Both the position numbers and the translations under genes were made by a program. This document shows, in pieces, positions 33,557-40,805 of a DNA stretch of 64,000 nucleotides. The notes below the pieces were generated by a model. The model searched no databases and was not told the DNA's origin. It saw only the letters and a list, made by a program, of their open reading frames with translations. The DNA comes from Acidimicrobium ferrooxidans DSM 10331 (GTDB lineage: Bacteria > Actinomycetota > Acidimicrobiia > Acidimicrobiales > Acidimicrobiaceae), in NCBI RefSeq assembly GCF_000023265.1, contig NC_013124.1, positions 124,001 through 188,000 of the forward strand. Reading direction: 5' to 3'. The stretch's first letter is position 1. Each line of letters opens with the position of its first letter.

Positions 33557-34333
33557 GTGGCCAGACGACATCACGGCGAGGGCGAGGCCGAGAACTCCGA
33601 GCGATGGCTGCTCACCTACTCCGACATGATCACGCTGCTGCTGGCGCTCTTCGTGGTGCTGTTCGCCATGAGCTCGATCTCGGTGCGCAAGTTCGACGAG
33701 TTCAAGACCGGGTTGTTGCAGACCTTCTCGCAGATGCAGCTGCAGAGCTTGGAGCACGGGGGACGCGGGCTGCTCCAGCACTCGTCACTGGTGACGCACC
33801 CAGGTCTCACGCCGGGTCCTCCGCAGATCACCATCCCGCAACCAGGCGCGGGAACTCCGAGCGAGTCGCAGATCGCCCAAGAGGTGAACCAGGCACTCGC
33901 GGCCCAAGGCCTCTCGCAAGATGCCCAGGTCGTCGTGGAGCAACGGGGGGTGGTGGTGCGGATCTTGTCGGACAAGGTGTTCTTCGCGACGGACTCAGCC
34001 GCACTCGGCCCCGTGGGAGACGCCGTGGTCGACGCCATCGCTGGCGTCCTGCGCACGCTGCCGAACGACGTGTCCATCGAGGGCTACACCGACTCCGAGC
34101 CGATCGTCGGCGGCCCCTACAGTTCCAACTTCGAACTCTCGGCGGTCCGGGCGGTGACGGTCCTCGAGCGACTGTGGAAGGTCGACGGCATCAACCCCGA
34201 CCGTCTCAGCGCCACGGGTTTCGGCGACACCCATCCGCTGGTGCCGAACACGACCCCCCAGAACATGGCCATGAACCGTCGCGTGGACATCGTGATCTTG
34301 AGTTCGACCACCCAAGCCGGCAACCGCATCTAG
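33557..34333 (+). CDS. motB: flagellar stator protein MotB
   Basis: A 258-residue stator subunit. The single membrane helix begins with the ion-binding Asp (LTYSDMITLLLALFVVLFAMSS). The OmpA-like peptidoglycan-binding domain (about residues 135-255) has GYTDSEPI, NFELSAVRAVTVL and NRRVDIVI. GTG 33557 lies just after the motA stop. Its middle linker contains Gly/Pro-rich plug-region sequence. Confidence 0.94.
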   Translation: MARRHHGEGEAENSERWLLTYSDMITLLLALFVVLFAMSSISVRKFDEFKTGLLQTFSQMQLQSLEHGGRGLLQHSSLVTHPGLTPGPPQITIPQPGAGTPSESQIAQEVNQALAAQGLSQDAQVVVEQRGVVVRILSDKVFFATDSAALGPVGDAVVDAIAGVLRTLPNDVSIEGYTDSEPIVGGPYSSNFELSAVRAVTVLERLWKVDGINPDRLSATGFGDTHPLVPNTTPQNMAMNRRVDIVILSSTTQAGNRI

Positions 34334-34393
34334 CGCGACCCGACGAGAACCACCGGGGTCACGAGGACCCCACGAGACCCACCAAGGAGGGAT

Positions 34394-34885
34394 ATGGCGA
34401 CGACGAAGGCCAAGGCTGCCCAGGCAGCCGAGGAGGCGCAAGCGCCCAAGAAGGGCAAGAAGCGCCTCGTGCTCATCGTGCTCCTCGTGCTCATCGTGCT
34501 GGGGGGTGGAGGCGGTGCCTACGAGTTCCTCCTCGCGCCCCATCCTGCCACCAAGCGGCACCACGGACCACCGCTGCCGGGGCCGACCTACACGTTCCCC
34601 CAGCTCACGACCAACCTCGACGACGGCCACATCGTGCAGCTCCAGATGGTCCTCCAGCTCGCGAGCGGTGACACAACCGCGGAGGTCGCCCACGACCTCG
34701 ACGAGCTCAACAATGCGGCCATCTTGACGTTCGGCCAGATGAGCTACGGGCAACTGCTGCCGACGGCGGGCCGGGTGGCGGCGGCGAGCGCCCTCGAAGG
34801 CGCGTTCAACCACGTCCTCGCGAGTGGCGCACCGCCACACGACGAGGTCGTCGGGATCGAGTTCACCTCCTTCATCGTGCAGTAG
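34394..34885 (+). CDS. fliL: flagellar basal body protein FliL
   Basis: A 163-residue membrane protein with a Lys-rich cytoplasmic N-terminus, one hydrophobic helix (LVLIVLLVLIVLGGGGGAYEF) and an outside domain ending in GIEFTSFIVQ, which resembles the FliL C-terminus. FliL rings surround stators and support torque. AAGGAGG precedes ATG 34394. It lies between motB and fliM, the usual place. Confidence 0.85.
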   Translation: MATTKAKAAQAAEEAQAPKKGKKRLVLIVLLVLIVLGGGGGAYEFLLAPHPATKRHHGPPLPGPTYTFPQLTTNLDDGHIVQLQMVLQLASGDTTAEVAHDLDELNNAAILTFGQMSYGQLLPTAGRVAAASALEGAFNHVLASGAPPHDEVVGIEFTSFIVQ

Positions 34886-34965
34886 GCGCCGCGGCGCCCT
34901 GGCACCACCGAGCGCGACCGTTGGTCGACGCTCAAGTTCGCGCGCCTCCGTCCGATGCCACTGTC

Positions 34966-35874
34966 ATGAGTGGGGAGAACGAGGCGCGTGAGCGCCAGGT
35001 GCGTACTGTCGACTTTCGCCTCCCCCACAGCTTCGACCGTGCCGAGCAACGAGGACTCGAGCTCCTCGTCGAGAACGCGCTCCGACCGGCTGCAACCTTG
35101 ATGGGTGCGAGCCTGCGCCGCGGCGTGCGGCTCGAGCTCGGTCGGATGGACCAACTTCCCTGGGAGCAGGTCGTCGCCCAACAGGACGGCCCAGCCCTGG
35201 TCATCTCGTTCGCGCTGGTTCCATTGGGATCGCGTGGCGTTCTGCGCTTCGGAGCCGATGCGGCCCTTCGCCTGCTCGATCTGCGGCTCGGCGGTGACGG
35301 GTCGCCGATCGAGCCCCGTGCGCTCACCGAACTCGAGCAGGGACTGCTCGTCCAGGTCTTCTCCGATCTGCTCGTCCAACTCGCCTCGAGTCTGCAGACG
35401 CTGCTCGACGTCCGCTTGGATCGGGTGGGGGCAGAGACGTCCCTCGAGTTCGTCCAAGTCATCAGCCCGGGCGAGATGTGCCTGGTCGTGCCGATCGCGC
35501 TGGGCATCGGTGACGAACTCGAGAGCGAGCTCACGCTCTATCTGCCCTATTCCATGCTGCGGCCCGTCGTGGAGCTCATCGCCCAGCGCGCCATCGTGGC
35601 CGTCGATCGTGGCGGCGATACGTTCCGGGATCTGCTCGCCGCTCGTCTGCACGACGTCCGCCTCGAGGTCAGCGTCCGGTTCGAGCCGACGTCGATCAGT
35701 TCGCGCACGCTGCTCGAGCTTGCTCCCGGTGACGTCGTCCCCCTCGGCCATCGCCAAGGACAACCGGCCTGGGTCATCGTCGATCGCACGCGGCTTCATC
35801 GGGCCGTCATGGGTCAGTCGGGCTCGCGCGTCGCCGCCGTCATCATCGAGGAGGAGGAAGAGGCTCATGCCTGA
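34966..35874 (+). CDS. fliM: flagellar motor switch protein FliM, no evident CheY-binding motif
   Basis: A 302-residue C-ring protein. The middle CheC-like domain (ALTELEQGLLVQVFSDLLVQL; LYLPYSMLRPVVE) and the C-terminal SpoA domain (LEVSVRFEPTSISSRTLLELAPGDVVPLG) are present. The N-terminal LSQxEIDxLL peptide that binds CheY-P is not found, even from the alternative upstream TTG start at 34921. Neither start has a strong ribosome binding site; ATG 34966 is the conservative choice. fliN follows with overlap. Confidence 0.85.
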   Translation: MSGENEARERQVRTVDFRLPHSFDRAEQRGLELLVENALRPAATLMGASLRRGVRLELGRMDQLPWEQVVAQQDGPALVISFALVPLGSRGVLRFGADAALRLLDLRLGGDGSPIEPRALTELEQGLLVQVFSDLLVQLASSLQTLLDVRLDRVGAETSLEFVQVISPGEMCLVVPIALGIGDELESELTLYLPYSMLRPVVELIAQRAIVAVDRGGDTFRDLLAARLHDVRLEVSVRFEPTSISSRTLLELAPGDVVPLGHRQGQPAWVIVDRTRLHRAVMGQSGSRVAAVIIEEEEEAHA

Positions 35875-36154
35875 GGTGCCCGAGACGGCCGCGAACCTCG
35901 CGGTCCTTCGCAACGTCGAACTGGAGCTCAGCGTCGAACTCGGCAGGGCGCGGATGCCCGTGCGCGCGCTGCTCGCACTCACGAGTGGCGACGTCATCGA
36001 ACTCGACCGTCACGCCAACGCCCCGGTCGACGTCCTGGTCAACGGCACCCTGGTGGCCAAGGGCGAGGTCGTGGTGGTCGACGACGAGTTCGGGGTTCGC
36101 ATCCTCGAAATCATCTCCTCCGACGAGGTGGACCAGCTGACCCGGGGAGCGTAG
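35867..36154 (+). CDS. fliN: flagellar motor switch protein FliN
   Basis: A 95-residue C-ring protein consisting of one SpoA (surface presentation of antigens) domain. The typical run is VELELSVELGRARMPVRALLALTSGDVIELD, followed by VDVLVNGTLVAKGEVVVVDDEFGVRI. ATG 35867, behind GAGGAGGAAGAGG, overlaps fliM. It lacks the CheC-like extension of long FliY proteins. Confidence 0.93.
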   Translation: MPEVPETAANLAVLRNVELELSVELGRARMPVRALLALTSGDVIELDRHANAPVDVLVNGTLVAKGEVVVVDDEFGVRILEIISSDEVDQLTRGA

Positions 36155-36159
36155 CGAAG

Positions 36160-36477
36160 ATGGGATCGATCGTCGAGGCCATCGGCGCGCTCGCGTTGGT
36201 GGTCGGCTTGATCGTCGCATCTGGTCGCCTCGCCCAGCGCGGTCGTCCGGCGCGTTCGGTCGGCATGGCTCGCCTCGCCGTCGTGGCTCGGGCTTCACTT
36301 GGATCGAAGACCTCGATCGTCATCGTCGAGGCCGACGGACGGCGATTCCTGCTCGGGGTCGGGCCGCAGGGGGCGAGCCGACTGGCGAGCCTCGGTGCGG
36401 CACCGCCGGCCGATGCCCCCGAGATCGAGCTCCTCGACCTGCGAGATGTCGACGTGGCCTTCCCCCCTCCAGGTTGA
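36160..36477 (+). CDS. fliO: FliO-like export component, 3' end replaced by an IS element
   Basis: A 105-residue product with an N-terminal membrane helix (IVEAIGALALVVGLIVAS) and a small domain with VVARASLGSKTSIVIVEADGRRFLLGVGPQG, matching FliO, which assists FliP assembly. The last codons (AFPPPG and the stop) come from the inverted repeat of the IS3-family element. The lost C-terminal tail is still recognisable after the element (37733-37846). The core domain is intact, so partial function is plausible. Confidence 0.8.
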   Translation: MGSIVEAIGALALVVGLIVASGRLAQRGRPARSVGMARLAVVARASLGSKTSIVIVEADGRRFLLGVGPQGASRLASLGAAPPADAPEIELLDLRDVDVAFPPPG

Positions 36478-36498
36478 CACCTGCTATAGGAGGAAGGG

Positions 36499-36828
36499 AT
36501 GAGCCAGACACCGAACCCACCACCGGGCGACGGCCCCGCTGGACGACGACGCGGCCGCTACCCGAGCCAGTTCCGCAAGGACGCGGCAGCGTTGGTTCTC
36601 GACCAGCGCCGCACCATCGCTGACGTCGCCCGTGAGCTTGGCATCAACGAGCAGACCCTTGGTAACTGGGTCCGTCAGGAACGCATCGACCGAGGTGAGC
36701 GAGAGGGCCTGACGAGCGCCGAGCGCGAGGAGCTGACACGGCTGCGCCGCCAGGTCAAGCAGCTCACCGTGGAACGCGAGCTGCTCAAGCGAGCGATGGC
36801 CTTCTGGGTGAAGGAGGGGGGACAGTGA
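36499..36828 (+). CDS. IS3-family transposase OrfA
   Basis: A 109-residue HTH protein. The helix-turn-helix (RKDAAALVLDQRRTIADVARELGINEQTLGNWVRQ) is followed by a leucine-zipper-like C-terminus (LTRLRRQVKQLTVERELLKRA), as in IS3/IS911 OrfA, which binds the element's ends. AGGAGGAAGGG precedes ATG 36499. Its stop overlaps the OrfB start in the -1 frame. Confidence 0.93.
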   Translation: MSQTPNPPPGDGPAGRRRGRYPSQFRKDAAALVLDQRRTIADVARELGINEQTLGNWVRQERIDRGEREGLTSAEREELTRLRRQVKQLTVERELLKRAMAFWVKEGGQ

Positions 36829-37703
36829 GCCGCTACCACTGGATCTCCCGCCAGGAGGCCAAGGGCTTCTCTGTAGCGGCAGCAGCACGAGTCATCGGGG
36901 TCTCTCGCCAGGCCTACTACGCCTGGCGACACCGTCGGGACCGAGGCGAGGATCCCGAGCACCTGGTGCTCGCGAGCGAGCTTCGCGCCATCTGGCACGA
37001 GAGCGACGGCACCTACGGCAGCCCCCGCATCACCCACGAGCTGCGACGGCGCGGGTTCTGCGTGAACCACAAGCGGGTGGAACGCCTGATGCGCGAGCTC
37101 GAGATGGCAGCGGGCCCACGCCGGCGCTTCGTAGTCACGACGAGGCGGGGAGAGGACGCAGCGCTCCCGGACCTCGTCCGTCAGGACTTCGCTCCTGGTG
37201 AGCCGAAGCGCAGGTATGTGAGCGACATCACCTACGTCCGCACCGATGAGGGGTTCTGCTATCTCGCCACGGTGGCAGATCTTGGCTCGAGGCGCATCGT
37301 GGGCTGGTCACTTGGGCGTCACATGCCCGATGACCTGGTGGTCGAGGCGATCCGCGAAGCACTCGGGACTCGGGGCAGCCTGGCTGGGGCGATCTTTCAC
37401 AGCGATCGCGGCAGCCAGTACCTCTCCCGGAAGGTACGGAGCCTGCTCGCGACCCTTGGCATTCGCCAGTCGGTGGGGAGGGTCGCGACCTGCTACGACA
37501 ACGCCGTGGCCGAGTCCTTCTTCGGGAGCTTGAAGCGCGAGCTGGTGGCTCGCTACCGCTTCGCGAACCTCTCAGGGGCTCGCTCTGCCATCGCTAGCTG
37601 GATTCACCGTTACAACACGGTCCGCCTGCACTCAAGCCTCGGGTACCTACCGCCCGTCGAGTACGAGCTCTCCTGGGCCTGCCGGGAGGTGGCCGTGGCC
37701 TAA
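36825..37703 (+). CDS. IS3-family transposase OrfB (DDE integrase)
   Basis: A 292-residue integrase-fold transposase with an intact DDE triad: Asp in YVSDITYV, Asp in IFHSDRGSQY and Glu in AVAESFFGSLK. The N-terminal HTH_21 part (ESDGTYGSPRITHELRRRG) is also complete. It probably forms an OrfAB fusion by programmed -1 frameshifting near the overlap, as in relatives, or is translated by coupling from its GTG. The frame is uninterrupted, so the element may still be active. Confidence 0.95.
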   Translation: MSRYHWISRQEAKGFSVAAAARVIGVSRQAYYAWRHRRDRGEDPEHLVLASELRAIWHESDGTYGSPRITHELRRRGFCVNHKRVERLMRELEMAAGPRRRFVVTTRRGEDAALPDLVRQDFAPGEPKRRYVSDITYVRTDEGFCYLATVADLGSRRIVGWSLGRHMPDDLVVEAIREALGTRGSLAGAIFHSDRGSQYLSRKVRSLLATLGIRQSVGRVATCYDNAVAESFFGSLKRELVARYRFANLSGARSAIASWIHRYNTVRLHSSLGYLPPVEYELSWACREVAVA

Positions 37704-37732
37704 ATTCAGACTGTCAAGCAAATGGGGGGAAG

Positions 37733-37846
37733 CCCAACGATCCAGAGGCCGCCGTGGTCGCTGCCTTCGACGAGCCGCCGGTGCACGCCGGCGGTGCGCT
37801 CACGGCCCTGCTCGCGGCGCTTCGCACCCGAGGGGTTCGCCCGTGA
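37733..37846 (+). pseudogene. fliO: detached 3' end of fliO
   Basis: A 37-codon open stretch after the IS element (starting PNDPEAAVVAAFDEPPVHAG), with the GC-rich third positions of a real gene and a TGA that overlaps the fliP GTG by 4 bases, the normal spacing in this operon. It has no start of its own. It reads as the original FliO C-terminus cut off by the insertion. Confidence 0.65.
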
Positions 37847-38532
37847 GCGGTCTGCTCCTCGCGGCGACGAGCCTGCCGTCGGCCACGTTGACGGTGCATG
37901 CGGGTTCGACGCCGACCGCGAGCGTGGTGATCATCCTCGCCCTCACCGTGCTCTCGCTCGCCCCGACACTCCTCGTGCTCTTCACTGGCTTCGTGGAGAT
38001 CGTCGTCGTGCTCTCGATCACTCGTAATGCCCTCGGTCTCTCGACGACGCCGCCCAATCAGGTCCTCGCCGGTCTCGCGCTCTTCCTCTCGCTCTTCGTG
38101 ATGGCCCCCACCCTCGGGATCGTGGAGCACCAAGCCGTCCTACCGTATCTGCACGGTCACATCTCTGCCGTTGTGGCGTTGGATCGCGCGGAAGGGCCGA
38201 TCAAGCTCTGGATGCTGCGTCACACGCGAACGCAAGAACTCGCACTGTTCGATGTAGTCACCCACCACGCCGGGGTCGCACCTGCCGCAGCGCCACTCGA
38301 TGCCGTCGTGCCGGCGTTCATCCTGTCCGAGCTCCACAGCGCCTTCGTGATGGGCTTCATCATCTACGTGCCGTTCCTCGTGATCGACCTCGTGGTCTCG
38401 AGCGTGCTCATGAGCCTCGGCATGATGATGCTGCCGCCGACGCTGGTGTCCTTGCCCTTCAAGCTGCTGCTCTTCGTGCTCGTGGACGGTTGGACGCTCG
38501 TCGCGCACGCCCTGCTCGTCTCGCTCCACTGA
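37843..38532 (+). CDS. fliP: flagellar export gate protein FliP
   Basis: A 229-residue membrane protein that forms the core of the export gate with FliQ and FliR. Diagnostic parts are TGFVEIVVVLSITRNALGLSTTPPNQVLAGLALFLSLFVMAP and PAFILSELHSAFVMGFIIYVPFLVIDLVVSSVLMSLGMMMLPP. The cleavable signal region seen in some FliP is short here. GTG 37843 overlaps the fliO tail. The IS element upstream may affect its expression. Confidence 0.94.
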   Translation: MSGLLLAATSLPSATLTVHAGSTPTASVVIILALTVLSLAPTLLVLFTGFVEIVVVLSITRNALGLSTTPPNQVLAGLALFLSLFVMAPTLGIVEHQAVLPYLHGHISAVVALDRAEGPIKLWMLRHTRTQELALFDVVTHHAGVAPAAAPLDAVVPAFILSELHSAFVMGFIIYVPFLVIDLVVSSVLMSLGMMMLPPTLVSLPFKLLLFVLVDGWTLVAHALLVSLH

Positions 38533-38548
38533 CAAGGGGGTTCACCAG

Positions 38549-38824
38549 ATGAACGATGCTGCTGTGCTCCAGATCGCGCGGACGGCCCTCGAGGTCGCCA
38601 CGCTCGTTGCCGGACCGGTGCTCGCCGTTGCGCTCCTTGTCGGGCTCGTCGTCGCGCTGGCACAGACCCTGACCCAGATCCAGGAGGCGACCCTCAGCTT
38701 CGTGCCCAAGCTCGCTGCCATCGCCTTGGTCCTGCTCTTCACGGGGCACTGGATGCTCCAGGAACTCACGACGATGACGACCCAGCTCTACAGCCAGATC
38801 CCCCATCTCGTGCAGACGCTCTAA
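38549..38824 (+). CDS. fliQ: flagellar export gate protein FliQ
   Basis: A 91-residue protein with two membrane helices, four copies of which wrap the FliP-FliR core. The LLVGLVVALAQTLTQIQEATLSFVPKLAAI stretch is the family signature. ATG 38549 follows AAGGGGG. fliR begins 9 bases after its stop. Confidence 0.93.
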   Translation: MNDAAVLQIARTALEVATLVAGPVLAVALLVGLVVALAQTLTQIQEATLSFVPKLAAIALVLLFTGHWMLQELTTMTTQLYSQIPHLVQTL

Positions 38825-38833
38825 GGACGAGCC

Positions 38834-39574
38834 GTGCAGATCAGCCTCCAGCTGGGCTCCGTACTCGCGTTCTTGATCGCGACCGCGCACGCGCTCGGCT
38901 TCGTCGTCATCGCCGCGCCGTTCGCGCTCGCGACGGTGCCGCGCACGGCTCAACTCGCGCTCGCGGTGGGGATGGGCATGGCTGGCGCAGCGATCCACAC
39001 CGCCTTGCCGGCGACGACGCCAGCGCTCATCGGCCAGCTCGCCTGGGCAGCAGCGACCGGTGCATTGATCGGATTCGTGGCGCTCGCTGCGATCAGCATC
39101 GGATCGCAGGCGGGGAGCTTCATCGGCTTGCTGGGTGGCTTCGTCACGCCTCCCTCGCTCACGCCGCTCGCGTTCGGCGAGGTCCCGGTCACCGGCGACC
39201 TCTACGGCATGATCTGGGCGGTGCTGTTCTTCGTCTCCGGCGCCGACGTCGTCGTGCTCCGCGGGTTCTATCTCGCGAGCGACGCGAGCGTCCATCTGGC
39301 CAACACGGCCACCGTCATCGTGCAGTCGGTGACGCTCACCTTTGCGGCCGGCCTGGAGGTGGCCGCACCGGTCATCGCGGTCATGTTCTTCGCCCAGATC
39401 GTGGCGGCGGTCCTCACGAAGGTCGCGCCGCAGCTCCAGCCGCTCGGCTTCTTGTTCCCGCTCGAGATTCTGTTGTCGCTCATCATGATGGTCGTCTCGC
39501 TGCCCGTCATCCCGCACCTCTTCGACGCTGGGGTGCGTCTCCTGCTCGCTGCCGAGCGTGATCTCGGGGCCTGA
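38834..39574 (+). CDS. fliR: flagellar export gate protein FliR
   Basis: A 246-residue membrane protein with six to seven hydrophobic segments, completing the FliPQR gate. The family segment IGFVALAAISIGSQAGSFIGLLGGF and the C-terminal LEILLSLIMMVVSLPVIPHLFDAG are visible. GTG 38834 follows AAGGACGA. flhB starts 2 bases after the stop. Confidence 0.9.
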   Translation: MQISLQLGSVLAFLIATAHALGFVVIAAPFALATVPRTAQLALAVGMGMAGAAIHTALPATTPALIGQLAWAAATGALIGFVALAAISIGSQAGSFIGLLGGFVTPPSLTPLAFGEVPVTGDLYGMIWAVLFFVSGADVVVLRGFYLASDASVHLANTATVIVQSVTLTFAAGLEVAAPVIAVMFFAQIVAAVLTKVAPQLQPLGFLFPLEILLSLIMMVVSLPVIPHLFDAGVRLLLAAERDLGA

Positions 39575-39576
39575 AG

Positions 39577-40749
39577 ATGGCGCGCCAGGAGGGCACCGAA
39601 GAGCCAACCCCGCGAAAGCTCGAGCGGGCGCGCAAGGAGGGGATGGTCGCGCGCTCGGTCGACCTCGTCTCGTTCGTCGTGCTCCTCATCGCGTCGTTCG
39701 CCCTCCCGCTCGCCGTGCGCGATGCGAGCGTGCGCATCGGCGACGTCGCGGCCGCAGCGTGGTCGGGCGCGATCCCCGCCACGAGCGCCGGGGCGTTGCG
39801 CTTTCTCGGCACCGGTCTCGATCTCGTGGTCCAACTGGTCGGGCCGGTCGCCGTCGTTGCGGTGGTCATCGTCGCGGTCGGGAACCTTGCCCAGGTCGGG
39901 CTGCGCTTCGTCCCGAAGCGACTCCGACCACGCGCCGAGACCTTCTCGCCCGCGGCCAACCTGCGTCGGATCTTCTCGGCCCAACCCGGGATCGAGGTCG
40001 CCAAGGCGATCGTCAAGCTCGTCGCGACGGCGGCCGTCGCGGCTGCCATCGTCTCCAGCAGCATCGACGCCATGGCTCAGGGTGCATCCTCACCGCTTGC
40101 GGCGGCGGATGCCGCCGCTGGTGCCTCTCTCGAGCTGGTCCGTGTCGTCGCGGTCCTCGGGGTCGTCCTCGGCATCGTCGACCTCGTGCGCCAGCGTCGG
40201 TCGCTGCGGCGCAGGCTGCGGATGACCCGCCACGAGGTACGTGACGAGTTGCGCGAGCACGAAGGAGATCTCGCCGTCAAGGCACGCCGCCGGCGCTTGG
40301 CGCGTGAGTTCGTTCGACGGGCCATGCTCGCCGACGTCGCCCAAGCCGACGTGGTTGTGGTCAATCCGACGCACGTGGCCGTCGCGCTGCGTTACGACCC
40401 TCGCCGTGATCGTGCTCCGACCGTCGTCGCTAAGGGCCTCGATCACTTGGCGATGACCATACGCGAGCGTGCGCGTGCCGCTCGGGTGCCGATCGTCGAG
40501 GACCCCCCGCTCGCGCGCGTCGTCTACGTCGCCTCTCGTGTCGGAGAGCCGATCCCTGCATCGCTGTTCCTCGTCGTCGCGAGGCTCCTCGCGTTCGTCT
40601 ATCGACTGCCGTCGCTGGCGCGCTCGTTCGACTCACGCCACGTGACCCGTTCCGACGACATTCCGGTCGATCTCGCCGCTCGGGCCTGGAGTCTGCTCGC
40701 CGACGAGATCGATACTCAAGGCGACGTGCACGCGGGCCGAGAACGCTAG
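39577..40749 (+). CDS. flhB: flagellar export switch protein FlhB
   Basis: A 390-residue protein with four membrane helices and a cytoplasmic domain that cleaves itself to change export from hook to filament subunits. The N-terminus (EGTEEPTPRKLERARKEG) is typical. The cleavage motif NPTH starts at residue 263 (VVNPTHVAVALRYDP). The tail after about residue 340 is extended and charged. ATG 39577. Confidence 0.95.
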   Translation: MARQEGTEEPTPRKLERARKEGMVARSVDLVSFVVLLIASFALPLAVRDASVRIGDVAAAAWSGAIPATSAGALRFLGTGLDLVVQLVGPVAVVAVVIVAVGNLAQVGLRFVPKRLRPRAETFSPAANLRRIFSAQPGIEVAKAIVKLVATAAVAAAIVSSSIDAMAQGASSPLAAADAAAGASLELVRVVAVLGVVLGIVDLVRQRRSLRRRLRMTRHEVRDELREHEGDLAVKARRRRLAREFVRRAMLADVAQADVVVVNPTHVAVALRYDPRRDRAPTVVAKGLDHLAMTIRERARAARVPIVEDPPLARVVYVASRVGEPIPASLFLVVARLLAFVYRLPSLARSFDSRHVTRSDDIPVDLAARAWSLLADEIDTQGDVHAGRER

Positions 40750-40805
40750 CGAGGCGCACGGAGGCGCCGTGGAAGCCACGGTGGGCAGCGACGAAGGGGA
40801 GGCCC

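Larger units (their letters stand above)
36460..37731 (+). mobile_element. IS3-family insertion sequence in fliO
   Basis: About 1.27 kb with two overlapping transposase genes. Terminal inverted repeats match over 20 positions in two blocks: TTCCCCCC and TTGACA, separated by six unmatched bases (36460-36479 with 37712-37731). The flanks show a possible 3-bp duplication, GCC (36457-36459 and 37732-37734). Removing the element plus one GCC does not restore the frame to the fliO tail, so the exact ends remain uncertain by a few bases. Confidence 0.85.

Noticed and set aside
36457-37734. GCC as a firm target-site duplication of the IS element
   Set aside because: Removing the element and one GCC leaves fliO out of frame with its apparent tail, so the 3-bp match may be chance.
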